This document shows positions 17,809 through 26,831 of a stretch of 50,612 nt of DNA, in pieces. Position numbers and translations under genes: made by a program. The stretch covers positions 1 to 50,612 of the forward strand of contig JADZAP010000008.1 of assembly GCA_020852705.1 (NCBI GenBank), written 5' to 3'. The notes below the pieces were generated by a model. That model searched no databases. It had not been told where the DNA came from and saw only the letters and a list, made by a program, of their open reading frames with translations. The stretch is from Ignavibacteria bacterium (GTDB taxonomy: Bacteria > Bacteroidota > Ignavibacteria > Tepidaquicellales > OLB5). Position 1 is the stretch's first letter. Each line of letters starts with the position of its first letter.

Positions 17809-17839
17809 TTTCAATAATCCTTAAAAATCATTAAATTTG
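17809..17839 (+). promoter_or_regulatory. Bacteroidetes-type promoter of pyrC
   Basis: TTTC (17809-17812), 19 bp, then TAAATTTG (17832-17839), fitting the TTTG/TAnnTTTG pattern with one mismatch in the -33 box. It ends 20 nt before the TTG start of pyrC. Confidence 0.45.
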
Positions 17840-17859
17840 TTAATAAATCACTTAAATTA

Positions 17860-19137
17860 TTGCATTTACTCCTCAGAAATTGTCATGTTATTTCACCTGT
17901 CGAAAACATTAACGGCAGGTTTGATATTTTAATTGTAAACGGTGTAATTAACCGCATGGGTGTTATTTGGCAGCATGTGCGGGAAGTTGAGCAGTATGAC
18001 CTTGCAGGAAAAATTATTGTTCCCGGATTTTTTGATATGCATGTCCATTTTCGTGAACCCGGGCAGCAATACAAAGAAGATATTGCAAGCGGCTCTCTTG
18101 CTGCAGCTTATGGCGGTTTTACTGGTGTTATGACAATGCCTAACACAATTCCTCCTGTTGATAACCCTGAGCTGATTAAATCTATTTACTCAAAATCAAA
18201 AGACGCTTTAGTTGATATATACCAATCCGCCTGCGCTAGCAAAGGCAGAAATGGTGAAATTATTTCTGATATTGAATTGCTTGTTAAAGCCGGTGTGCTT
18301 GCAATTACCGATGACGGCAGTCCCGTTGCTAGTGATAATTTAATGAGTTCGGTACTTACTGAAACTGCTAAGTTCAATATCCCTGTTGTTCAGCATTGCG
18401 AAGTAATGAAAATTACCAATGGGGGAATTATTAATGAAGGGGAGGTATCTAAAATACTTGGAGTAAAAGGCATCCCTAATTCTTCGGAATATGAGATTAT
18501 AAAGCGTGATATTAAATTAACCAAAAAAATTCCCAATTCAAGGTATCATATTCAGCATATTAGCACAAAAGAAGCTGTTGCTTTAATATCGAAAGCAAAA
18601 GCAGAAAATATCAATGTTACAGCAGAAGCATGTCCGCATCATTTTATATTAAATGATGAATCGGTATTAAAATACGGTACAAATGCCAAAATGAACCCTC
18701 CTCTCCGGTCTAAAGAAGATGTAGAAGCTGTAATAGAAGGTCTCAGTGAGGGTACAATTGAAGTGATTTGCACCGATCATGCACCGCATTCTGAAGAAGA
18801 AAAATCTCTGCCGCTTGATAAAGCACCATTTGGAATTGTTGGATTAGAAACTTCAATAGGTTTGACTTACACATATTTAGTAAACAAAGGTATTATCTCT
18901 TTTGAAGAAATGATACGTAAAATGTCTGTAAATCCGCGCCGTTTGCTTGGATTGCCTGAAATCAGCTTTAAAGAAGGCTCCCCGGCGAATTTGACAATAC
19001 TTGATGTTAATAAGAATTGGACAGTTGATAAAGAAAAGTTTCATTCAAAAAGTAAAAATACCCCGTTTAACGGTTGGGAACTGAAATGTAAACCTGTTGG
19101 AATTGTTAATAAGCATAAACATTTAATCAATATTTAA
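17860..19137 (+). CDS. pyrC: Dihydroorotase
   Basis: A 425-residue class I dihydroorotase, a zinc amidohydrolase that closes carbamoyl-aspartate to dihydroorotate in pyrimidine synthesis. Metal and active-site features are DMHVHFREPG (His61, His63), DDGSP (151-155), QHCE (His179), YHIQHIS (His233) and ICTDHAPH (Asp306). The start is TTG at 17860 after a TAAATTTG promoter element. Four tightly packed genes follow on the same strand. Confidence 0.95.
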   Translation: MHLLLRNCHVISPVENINGRFDILIVNGVINRMGVIWQHVREVEQYDLAGKIIVPGFFDMHVHFREPGQQYKEDIASGSLAAAYGGFTGVMTMPNTIPPVDNPELIKSIYSKSKDALVDIYQSACASKGRNGEIISDIELLVKAGVLAITDDGSPVASDNLMSSVLTETAKFNIPVVQHCEVMKITNGGIINEGEVSKILGVKGIPNSSEYEIIKRDIKLTKKIPNSRYHIQHISTKEAVALISKAKAENINVTAEACPHHFILNDESVLKYGTNAKMNPPLRSKEDVEAVIEGLSEGTIEVICTDHAPHSEEEKSLPLDKAPFGIVGLETSIGLTYTYLVNKGIISFEEMIRKMSVNPRRLLGLPEISFKEGSPANLTILDVNKNWTVDKEKFHSKSKNTPFNGWELKCKPVGIVNKHKHLINI

Positions 19138-19141
19138 TTAA

Positions 19142-19834
19142 TTGTATTTGCCTCAGCTCTCAATTAAAAATACAGGTAAGCTTTTTGAAGTTAAAACCGT
19201 TTATTGCATTGGTAAAAATTATGCTGACCATATAAATGAAATGAAAATTGATGGAATTGATAACAATATTCCAGCTGAACCTGTTGTTTTTCTCAAACCT
19301 TCCTCATCAATTGATGTGCCTGGGAATATTGTAAAAATTCCGGTTTTAAATGGTGAACTTATTTCAAATGACCTTCAGAATGAAGTTGAGCTTGTAATAA
19401 TTATTGGTAAAGATGGCAATGATATACCTGAGGGAAATGCCTATGATTATATACTTGGATATGCTGTAGGTATTGATTTTACTTTAAGGGATATACAGAC
19501 CAACTTGAAAAAACAGGGCAAGCCCTGGGCTATTGCCAAAGGTTTCCGCAGCTCTTCTCCCGTTTCTGAAATTGCACTTAAAGTTAATATCCCAAATCCA
19601 GATAACCTGCAGATCAAACTTTCTGTAAACGGAATCTTAAAACAAAACGGAAATACATCTCAAATGATATTTAAAATACCTTATTTAATATATTATTTAT
19701 CATCTGTCTTTGGTCTTCACGCAGGTGATATAATCTTTACCGGTACCCCAGCGGGAGTGTGTACTCTTAAAACAGGAGATACGATAAATGCATTCATTAA
19801 CAATGTTGGCGAATTAAATGTAACTATTGGGTAA
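19142..19834 (+). CDS. Fumarylacetoacetate hydrolase family protein
   Basis: A 230-residue single-domain FAH-family enzyme. CIGKNYADHINEM is the N-terminal family motif, EVELVIIIGK carries the metal-binding acidic residues, DFTLRDIQTNLKKQGKPWAIAKGF is the central block, and GDIIFTGTPAGV is the C-terminal block. Length and motifs fit acylpyruvase/oxaloacetate decarboxylase (FAHD1-like) enzymes more than true fumarylacetoacetase; the substrate is uncertain. The start is TTG at 19142, 4 nt after pyrC, and the stop directly abuts the next start codon. Confidence 0.9.
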   Translation: MYLPQLSIKNTGKLFEVKTVYCIGKNYADHINEMKIDGIDNNIPAEPVVFLKPSSSIDVPGNIVKIPVLNGELISNDLQNEVELVIIIGKDGNDIPEGNAYDYILGYAVGIDFTLRDIQTNLKKQGKPWAIAKGFRSSSPVSEIALKVNIPNPDNLQIKLSVNGILKQNGNTSQMIFKIPYLIYYLSSVFGLHAGDIIFTGTPAGVCTLKTGDTINAFINNVGELNVTIG

Positions 19835-21799
19835 TTGAATAAATATTTAAAACATATATTTGGTTTATCTGCTGGTATAATCTGCTTAGTGCTGTATATA
19901 CTGACTTTATATCCATCAGTTGGATTTATGGATAGCGGTGAACTTGCCGCTGCATGCTATACATTCGGTATTCCGCATCCCACGGGATACCCGCTTTTTA
20001 TATTAATTGGTTATATTTTTTCTCATTTGCCTTTTGGCTCCTCAATTATATACAAGCTTAATTTTTTAAGTGCATTAGAATCAGCATTTTCAGTTGTTGT
20101 TACTTATTATACTTCTCTGCAACTTTCAGGTTATTTGCTTAGTAAATTGTTTAAAGCTCAATTAAAGAAAAATCAAAATTTAAAGCAGAAAAATAAAAAT
20201 CACGATCATATTGAAAATGTCTCAAATGAACTTGGTGCAAATAAGATAAATCAAATTAACTATTTTTTAAGTTTTGCTGCTGCTATTTGTATTGGACTTA
20301 CCCCGACATTCTGGCAAAATGCCTTACAAGTAGAAGTATATGCTCTGCACTCTTTATTTTTGAGCTTTATCATTTATTTTGCAGTTAAAATATTCACATC
20401 AGTTAGTTTTGATAAAAAAAACTGGATTGGTTTATTTGTATTTACCGGTTTAAGTTTTTCCAATCATTTAACAACTGTATTTATAATTCCTTCTCTCATA
20501 TATTTAATATATTTCTGTAACTCTAACAGAATGGGGAGCTACAAACAGATTTTTACACTGGTAATTTATTCAATACCGGGTATTCTGCTTTATGCAATTC
20601 TTATTATTGCATCTTCAAACGAACCTTACCTTAACTGGTCAAATGTATCTGATGTATCAAATCTGTTTGATCATTTGCGGGGAGCTGACTATAGTAACTT
20701 GATGTTCTCTTCATCTGCTAAATTTTCTGTTAATGCTGCGGATTTTTTTAAACATTTACCTGCAGAACTTAATTATTTGCCTCTTCTGCTTTCATTGGCA
20801 GGTTTTGTAGTATTATGGAAATATTTCAAAAGTTTTGCTGTGTTTTCATTCCTTTCAATTATATTTACACTTTTGTATTCTTTCAATTATAATATAGTGG
20901 ATATCAATTCTTATTATTTCCTTGCTTATTATTTTTTAATTCTTGCCCTTCCGGGCGGAATATTATATTTAATCTCTTTTGGGAAACCGGAAAATATGCT
21001 AACTGCAAAAAATAATTTCAATTCTGCAAAAAACAAAATTATTGCTTTCACAATAATATTAGTTATTTTATCTGCAGGTATTAATTACAGTGATAATAAT
21101 AACAGCTCTGACTATGCAAATGCTGAGCTTACACTGAATTCTATCAATCCGCTTCCGCAGAATTCTGTTGTAATTACTTATGACTGGGCTTATATTTATT
21201 CTGCTTCACTGTATTACCAGCTTGCTGAAAAAATTAGACCCGACCTTAAAATATTTAACATTAAATTCCTTTCAGCCAAGTGGTATCTTAATATGATTAA
21301 AAAGTATCATCCTGAACTTTACGAGGGTGTTAAAAATGAAGCAGAGGAATATATAAAAGTAATTGATCAGGATACTAGAGTAAAAACTCCAAAGCTTTCT
21401 GCTTTGGTAACTGCGTTTATTAACTTTTCTGAAAATAAATTCCCATTATTTGTTACTGTTGATGCTGTTGTAGCAAAGGAAATGAAACCATTTTTTGATA
21501 AGTTCAAATTGGTACCTTCAGGGTTTTTATACAGAGTTGAACCAAAAAATTCTCCGTATGATCCAAATGCTGGTAATTATATAATTAATGAATCATTCAC
21601 AAAATTTAAACCTAATACTGATCAAAAAAAAGTAGTGTTTAATACTATTCCCGGAATGATTTTTGAGACTGCAAATTATCATTATATTAATAAAAATTTT
21701 GAATTATCTTTAAAACTTTTAAACAAAGCATTGGAATTTAATCCTGATTTTAAAGATGCACTATATCTAAAAAATTCTATTTTACAGCAGAAAAAATAA
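19835..21799 (+). CDS. DUF2723-family polytopic membrane protein
   Basis: A 654-residue protein. The N-terminal region has DSGELAAACYTFGIPHPTGYP, recognisable by DSGEL (about 33-37) and GIPHPTGYP (45-53), as in DUF2723 proteins, which resemble the GT-C/PMT glycosyltransferase fold. About ten membrane helices follow. A loop at about 105-135 is unusually Lys/Asn-rich. After the last helix is a soluble domain, and the last 40 residues look like one TPR (FELSLKLLNKALEFNPDFKDA). It may glycosylate envelope substrates, but no substrate is known. The start is TTG immediately after the preceding stop. Confidence 0.85.
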   Translation: MNKYLKHIFGLSAGIICLVLYILTLYPSVGFMDSGELAAACYTFGIPHPTGYPLFILIGYIFSHLPFGSSIIYKLNFLSALESAFSVVVTYYTSLQLSGYLLSKLFKAQLKKNQNLKQKNKNHDHIENVSNELGANKINQINYFLSFAAAICIGLTPTFWQNALQVEVYALHSLFLSFIIYFAVKIFTSVSFDKKNWIGLFVFTGLSFSNHLTTVFIIPSLIYLIYFCNSNRMGSYKQIFTLVIYSIPGILLYAILIIASSNEPYLNWSNVSDVSNLFDHLRGADYSNLMFSSSAKFSVNAADFFKHLPAELNYLPLLLSLAGFVVLWKYFKSFAVFSFLSIIFTLLYSFNYNIVDINSYYFLAYYFLILALPGGILYLISFGKPENMLTAKNNFNSAKNKIIAFTIILVILSAGINYSDNNNSSDYANAELTLNSINPLPQNSVVITYDWAYIYSASLYYQLAEKIRPDLKIFNIKFLSAKWYLNMIKKYHPELYEGVKNEAEEYIKVIDQDTRVKTPKLSALVTAFINFSENKFPLFVTVDAVVAKEMKPFFDKFKLVPSGFLYRVEPKNSPYDPNAGNYIINESFTKFKPNTDQKKVVFNTIPGMIFETANYHYINKNFELSLKLLNKALEFNPDFKDALYLKNSILQQKK

Positions 21800-21818
21800 T
21801 ACTTTTATTTTAATATCA

Positions 21819-22604
21819 TTGAGTGCTAAAATTATATCAATTTGCCTCCCTAAAGGAGGAGTCGGAAAAACAACAACTGCCGTAAATCTTGCAGCTTCTC
21901 TTGCTGTTGCTGAAAAAAGAACTCTGCTCATTGATGCAGATCCTTTTGGCGCCTCTGCTATGTCGCTTGGTTTTACCCCTGAGCTTGTTAAAGCCGGAAT
22001 GGCAGAAGTCTTCAGCTTTACGCACTCAATGGAATATGCAATACATAGAACCGAACTTGAATTTCTTGATTTTGTGCCCTCAAATGTAAATACCATTCAG
22101 CGTGATGAAAAATTTTCTAAGATTGCCGAAAACAGGGTTGTGCTGAAAAACGCAATCCGCTCTGCTGCTCAGCAATATGAATATATTTTAATTGATTGTC
22201 CGCCTTTAATGAGAGGTATTGTTGCAAATGCACTCACTGCTTCCAATTCTGTGATAATGCCTGTAAAGAGCGGACACTTTTCTTTGGAAGCTATTTCTCG
22301 GCTGTTTAAATATGTTGAGTATATTAAAGAAATTGCTAATCCCTCTCTTTATGTTGAAGGGATTGTAATGACAATGTATGAATCAAATACTAAAGTAACC
22401 GAAATTTCTGAGCGTGAGCTTAAACTTCGTTATAACAAGTTTCTTTTTAAAACAACTATTCCGCGCAATCACATGGTAACCGAATCAACTTTCTACGGTA
22501 AGCCGGCTATACTTTATAATGTTAACGCTAATGTATCTATGGCGTATCTTGAGCTTGCGTATGAATTAATAAATAAATATAAACAGGAAGAAAACCCTGT
22601 TTGA
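21819..22604 (+). CDS. ParA/Soj-type ATPase without ParB
   Basis: A 261-residue deviant-Walker ATPase. Walker A is KGGVGKTTT (12-20, with the signature lysine), the second box is LLIDADPFGAS (37-47) and Walker B is YILIDCPP (122-129). Such ATPases segregate DNA or position protein cargo. There is no parB, parS cluster or chemotaxis gene next to it, so it is an orphan and could position another cargo. The start is TTG at 21819, 19 nt after the DUF2723 gene; valS follows after 42 nt. Confidence 0.9.
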   Translation: MSAKIISICLPKGGVGKTTTAVNLAASLAVAEKRTLLIDADPFGASAMSLGFTPELVKAGMAEVFSFTHSMEYAIHRTELEFLDFVPSNVNTIQRDEKFSKIAENRVVLKNAIRSAAQQYEYILIDCPPLMRGIVANALTASNSVIMPVKSGHFSLEAISRLFKYVEYIKEIANPSLYVEGIVMTMYESNTKVTEISERELKLRYNKFLFKTTIPRNHMVTESTFYGKPAILYNVNANVSMAYLELAYELINKYKQEENPV

Positions 22605-22646
22605 TTTTGATTATAAAACATAATTGAAAGGCAGATTTAAAAATTT

Positions 22647-25268
22647 TTGAAGGAGCTTTCAAAAACATACCAACCAAGTGAAACAGAACACAAACTTATT
22701 GATTTTTGGAACCGTAATAATTTTTACAAACCTCAAACTCCAGGCAATAAACAAAAATACTCTATAGTTATTCCGCCCCCTAATGTAACAGGCAACTTAA
22801 CAATTGGTCACATGCTCAATAATACCATTCAGGATATCTATGCTCGGTGGAAAAGAATGTCAGGTTTTAATACATTGTGGCTTCCCGGGGCAGACCATGC
22901 CGGAATTTCCACACAAACAAGGGTTGAAGGTAAACTTCGCGATGAAGGTATTTCAAGACATGACCTTGGCAGAGAAAAATTCCTGCAAAAAGTCTGGGAA
23001 TGGAAAGAAATTTACCATAAAAATATTATTGATCAGCTAACTAGGATGGGTGCTTCTGTTGACTGGAGCAGAGAGCGTTTTACAATGGATGAAGGGCTTT
23101 CTAAAGCTGTGCGTAAAGTGTTTGTTGACCTGTATAAAAAAGGATTGATTTATAAAGGTAAGCGTATTATCAATTGGGATCCCCAGCAGCAAACTGCATT
23201 AAGCGATGAAGAAGTAATTTTTCGTGAAAAAAATGATAAGCTCTATTATATCAAATATCCGCTTGCTGATGATAAAAATAAATTTATAATAATTGCAACT
23301 ACCCGCCCTGAAACAATGCTTGGTGATACTGCCATTGCTGTTAATCCAAAGGATAACCGTTACACTGAATTTGCAGGCAAAAAAGTTTTATTGCCTATTG
23401 TTCAAAAAGCAATCTCCGTTATTGCTGATGAGTATGTTGATATGGAGTTTGGTACAGGTGCACTTAAAATAACTCCAGCACATGATCCAAATGATTTTGA
23501 AATTGGTGTAAAATACAACCTCGAAACCGTTCAGGTTATTGATCACTTCGGTAAAATGAATGAACATGCCGGAAGATATTCTGGGTTAGATAGGTTTGAA
23601 GCCAGAAATGCTGTAGTTGAAGAACTTAAATCACTTGGTCTTATTGAAAAAATTGAGGATTATACCCATAATGTTGGCTTTAGTGAGCGAGGCGGTACAC
23701 AGATTGAACCGTATTTAAGTGACCAATGGTTTGTAAAAATGAAACCACTTGCAGAGCCGGCATTAAATGCAGTAAGAGCCGGTGAAATTAAATTTCACCC
23801 TTGGCGTTGGGTTAAAACTTACGAAAACTGGATGACTAATATCAGAGATTGGTGTATTTCACGACAGTTATGGTGGGGGCATCAGATTCCTGTTTGGTAT
23901 AATAAAAATAATAATGAAATTTATTGCGAGTATGATCCTCCTGAGGATATTGAAAACTGGGAACAGGATCCCGATGTGCTTGATACATGGTTTTCTAGCT
24001 GGCTTTGGCCTTTTTCAACTATGGGTTGGCCCAAAAATACTGATGACTTGAAAAAATATTTCCCCACTGATTTTCTTTCAACTGCTGCTGATATAATTTT
24101 CTTCTGGGTAGCCAGAATGATTATGGCTTCCATAGAGTTTACCGGTAAAATCCCCTTCAAAGATGTTTACTTTCATAATATTGTTCGTGATGAAATTGGC
24201 AGAAAAATGAGCAAGTCGCTCGGAAATTCACCCGATGTAATTGCTGTTATGGATGAGTATGGCACAGATGCACTCCGTTTTACTCTTGTTTACCTTGCTC
24301 CGCAGGGAACTGATATTCTCTTTGCTAAGGAAAAATGTGAGATAGGAAGAAACTTTGCCAATAAAATCTGGAATGCTGCCCGTTTTCTTTTAATGAAAAA
24401 AGATCAGTCCAAAGGAAACGTAACGCCTTTTGAGAAGGATATCTTTGATAAGTGGATTGAAAGCAAACTACATTCATCTATAAGGGAATATTTGAGATCG
24501 TTAAATGATTATAAAATTAACGAAACATCAAAAGCCCTTTACGATTTTATCTGGGGTGATTTCTGCGACTGGTATATTGAAATACTGAAGATAAAAGCAA
24601 ACGAAATTCCTCAAAGCAGCCAGTTGATTTTTGAAAATGCTCTGGATATTTTTGAAGATGCTCTTAAACTGCTCCATCCCGTGATGCCTTTTATTACTGA
24701 AGAATTATGGCAGGGGATTAAAGAAAGAAATGTAAACGATAGTATTACTATTTCACAAATGCCAAATTTAAATGAAAATGTAATTGATCCTGATACCGAG
24801 AATAATATTTCTGATATTCAGAAGCTTATTGCTGCAGCACGCAATATGCGTGCTGAAATTGGACTTTCACCCGGGGTAAAATGTGATGTTACTCTAAATT
24901 GTACAGAAGCTAAAGATGAAACTTTCTTAATTAGTATTAAAAATTATATACGTTCGCTTGCAAAAATTAATGAACTCGAAATTGTAGTTGGCAATGATTC
25001 GCCTCCTTACAAATCAATTACTTCGGTTGTCGGAAAATATCAGCTTTATTTAAAAATTGAAGGTTTAATTGATGTTGAGCAGGAAAAAATAAAAATAAAT
25101 AGAGAAATTGAGCGAACTGAGGGATTTATAACTTCTATTCTTAAAAAGCTGGAAAATGATAAGTTCATTTCCAAAGCATCTGCTGAAGTAGTTAATAATG
25201 AACGTAAAAAACTTGAAGATAACAAACTTAAACTTGAAAAACTTAAAGAGCATCTTAAAGTACTATAA
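22647..25268 (+). CDS. valS: Valine--tRNA ligase
   Basis: An 873-residue class I synthetase. The N-terminal PPPNVTGNLTIGHML holds the HIGH-type motif (TIGH, 52-55). The CP1 editing domain follows (TTRPETMLGDTA; AHDPNDFE), and KMSKS is at 520-524. An anticodon-binding domain and a C-terminal coiled-coil arm (about 805-870), specific to ValRS, complete the protein. The start is TTG; the frame offers no ATG before MSGFN-type internal ones. No T-box leader is visible in the 42-nt gap. Confidence 0.97.
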   Translation: MKELSKTYQPSETEHKLIDFWNRNNFYKPQTPGNKQKYSIVIPPPNVTGNLTIGHMLNNTIQDIYARWKRMSGFNTLWLPGADHAGISTQTRVEGKLRDEGISRHDLGREKFLQKVWEWKEIYHKNIIDQLTRMGASVDWSRERFTMDEGLSKAVRKVFVDLYKKGLIYKGKRIINWDPQQQTALSDEEVIFREKNDKLYYIKYPLADDKNKFIIIATTRPETMLGDTAIAVNPKDNRYTEFAGKKVLLPIVQKAISVIADEYVDMEFGTGALKITPAHDPNDFEIGVKYNLETVQVIDHFGKMNEHAGRYSGLDRFEARNAVVEELKSLGLIEKIEDYTHNVGFSERGGTQIEPYLSDQWFVKMKPLAEPALNAVRAGEIKFHPWRWVKTYENWMTNIRDWCISRQLWWGHQIPVWYNKNNNEIYCEYDPPEDIENWEQDPDVLDTWFSSWLWPFSTMGWPKNTDDLKKYFPTDFLSTAADIIFFWVARMIMASIEFTGKIPFKDVYFHNIVRDEIGRKMSKSLGNSPDVIAVMDEYGTDALRFTLVYLAPQGTDILFAKEKCEIGRNFANKIWNAARFLLMKKDQSKGNVTPFEKDIFDKWIESKLHSSIREYLRSLNDYKINETSKALYDFIWGDFCDWYIEILKIKANEIPQSSQLIFENALDIFEDALKLLHPVMPFITEELWQGIKERNVNDSITISQMPNLNENVIDPDTENNISDIQKLIAAARNMRAEIGLSPGVKCDVTLNCTEAKDETFLISIKNYIRSLAKINELEIVVGNDSPPYKSITSVVGKYQLYLKIEGLIDVEQEKIKINREIERTEGFITSILKKLENDKFISKASAEVVNNERKKLEDNKLKLEKLKEHLKVL

Positions 25269-25311
25269 GAAGATCACTTAATTCCATCATTAGCGGAGAA
25301 AAATTTTAAAA

Positions 25312-25797
25312 ATGAAAATTATTTCAAAAATTATTATTGCAGTTATATTGCTGTTTACAGCATCAACGGTATATTCTCAAAGTCTTGTACTTGATATATC
25401 ATATTACAGAGCTGAAAATGATATGAACAAAAGTTCCCGAACAGAAACATTCAGCATAAATGGTTATAATTCTGCTTACACTCTTGCTTACACGGGCAGA
25501 GTTCTTCCTAATGAAGCTGATGAAATCAAAACCTGTGAACTTTCTACAAACGCATTAGATGAAGTGATATCCTCAATAAATCAGAATAATGCAGCAGATA
25601 ATGAAGTATTCTATGCTAAAGAAAAAACCAACGGAAGTGAAACATTCTACATTATTATTAAAGTAAAAATGATTTATAACGGTACCACTTATGAAATAAT
25701 TCTTGATGGCGAAGCCAATCTTGTTAAGGGAAACAGAATGTATCTTAATGTCATTGGTCTAATTAAGGATTTAAGAAGAATAATTAAAAACTGTTAA
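25312..25797 (+). CDS. Secreted protein, first of a tandem paralogue pair
   Basis: A 161-residue protein with a signal peptide at about 1-22 (ending TVYSQ). The mature part is predicted beta/alpha with no recognised family. It resembles the next gene: both have a hydrophobic strand after the signal, an AYTGR/QYTGR motif, a Lys-Thr-Cys (KTCELS/KTCTFS) and a C-terminal LRR-I/M helix with a cysteine close to the end (RRIIKNC). The two shared cysteines could form a disulfide. GGAG lies about 13 nt before the ATG. Confidence 0.75.
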   Translation: MKIISKIIIAVILLFTASTVYSQSLVLDISYYRAENDMNKSSRTETFSINGYNSAYTLAYTGRVLPNEADEIKTCELSTNALDEVISSINQNNAADNEVFYAKEKTNGSETFYIIIKVKMIYNGTTYEIILDGEANLVKGNRMYLNVIGLIKDLRRIIKNC

Positions 25798-25807
25798 ATA
25801 TACCTAC

Positions 25808-26290
25808 ATGAAAAAATTATTGCTTGTTTTTTCTTTATTATTATTTTCTTCAGTCTTCATATACACTCAGGAGCTTAACTTGGCTGTTACGTATCTTGCA
25901 GGTGAAAGAAGCAGGGATAGTCATTCAATGAATGAGAGTTATGCAATTAACAATACTTCGGTATCTTACTCAGTCCAATATACGGGGCGTAAATCTAAAA
26001 ATCAGGAAGATATTAGCAAAACGTGTACATTTTCTGAGCAGGATATAAAGAATATTATACAGACAATTGAGTCTAAAAAGCTGAATGTAAATGATTCATT
26101 GTCCATTAAAATATTACAGACAAATGATATTGAAAAATACTGTAATATTGTAATTGATATTGAAATTGACAGTCAGAAATATAATATTAAAATTAACGGA
26201 GATGTAAAAGAATTAGATGATACTGAACTATACAAAAATTCCCTATTTTTCATAACAATGCTCCGTAGAATGGTTGAGGGGTGTAAGTAG
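25808..26290 (+). CDS. Secreted protein, second tandem paralogue
   Basis: A 160-residue protein with a signal peptide at about 1-20 (ending FIYTQ) and the same layout as the preceding gene: YTGRKSKNQEDISKTC in the first half and LRRMVEGCK at the end. Length, cysteine positions and termini coincide, while the middle has diverged, which indicates an old tandem duplication. The gap between the pair is 10 nt, and a strong terminator follows 65 nt after its stop. Function unknown. Confidence 0.75.
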   Translation: MKKLLLVFSLLLFSSVFIYTQELNLAVTYLAGERSRDSHSMNESYAINNTSVSYSVQYTGRKSKNQEDISKTCTFSEQDIKNIIQTIESKKLNVNDSLSIKILQTNDIEKYCNIVIDIEIDSQKYNIKINGDVKELDDTELYKNSLFFITMLRRMVEGCK

Positions 26291-26355
26291 TAAATTCAGA
26301 AAAGTTCATTAATCGCTTTTAGAATGTAGCATTTATTTGTGCTTTACTGAATTAC

Positions 26356-26378
26356 GCCCGAAACTATCGGGCTTTTTT
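26356..26378 (+). terminator. Intrinsic terminator ending the valS run
   Basis: Stem GCCCGA/TCGGGC with loop AACTA followed by six T. The last T directly precedes the ATG of the GIY-YIG gene. Confidence 0.9.
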
Positions 26379-26633
26379 ATGTACTATACTTACGTTATAT
26401 ATTCAGAAAAGTTTGATAAGATCTATATAGGTATGACCTCAAACCTTGAGCAGAGATTAATATCGCATAATGTACTTTCAAAGAAGGGCTGGACAATCAG
26501 ATTTAGACCTTGGATATTAATACATAAAGAAGTATTTAAAACAAAAATGGAAGCGTTATCAAGGGAAAAAGAATTAAAAAGTCTTAGAGGCAGGGAATAT
26601 ATCAGAAAGCATGTTTTAGGTAAGATTCAGTAA
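26379..26633 (+). CDS. Small GIY-YIG domain protein
   Basis: An 84-residue protein consisting of one GIY-YIG nuclease domain of the UvrC-Intron endonuclease type. It starts MYYTYVIYS, then KIYIGMTSNLEQRLISHN, with GWTIRFRPWILIH and MEALSREKELKSLRGREYI afterwards (Arg in helix 1, Glu in EALSREKEL). These stand-alone proteins are abundant in Bacteroidota and their targets are unknown. An upstream in-frame ATG at 26337 would place translation through the terminator stem, so I chose 26379. The start abuts the terminator T-run, so any mRNA must be leaderless or come from read-through. Confidence 0.85.
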   Translation: MYYTYVIYSEKFDKIYIGMTSNLEQRLISHNVLSKKGWTIRFRPWILIHKEVFKTKMEALSREKELKSLRGREYIRKHVLGKIQ

Positions 26634-26675
26634 CTTGAAGGACTGAAAATATAATGGTATATTTGTAAATAATAC

Positions 26676-26748
<73 letters not shown>

Positions 26749-26763
26749 CTAATTTAAGCAATT

Positions 26764-26787
26764 CCCGTCTAAAATGGCGGGTTTTTT
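26764..26787 (+). terminator. Terminator of the initiator tRNA
   Basis: Stem CCCGTC/GGCGGG (one T-G pair) with loop TAAAAT, then six T. The T-run may overlap the -33 region of the alaS promoter. Confidence 0.85.
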
Positions 26788-26812
26788 GTTTCTTTTATAA
26801 ATGCTAAATTTG
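26785..26812 (+). promoter_or_regulatory. Bacteroidetes-type promoter of alaS
   Basis: TTTG (26785-26788), 16 bp, then TAAATTTG (26805-26812), 19 nt before the TTG start of alaS. The spacing is slightly short. The context GCTAAATTTGT is the same as before bshB1 and nuoC. Confidence 0.45.
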
Positions 26813-26831
26813 TATATATCATTTTAATTTT

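Noticed and set aside
22605-22646. T-box leader before valS or alaS
   Set aside because: The gaps are too short (42 nt before valS) and no specifier-loop or T-box sequence is visible.
26337-26378. Upstream start for the GIY-YIG gene at 26337
   Set aside because: It would be translated through the terminator hairpin and adds residues with no match to the family; the GIY-YIG fold begins right at 26379.
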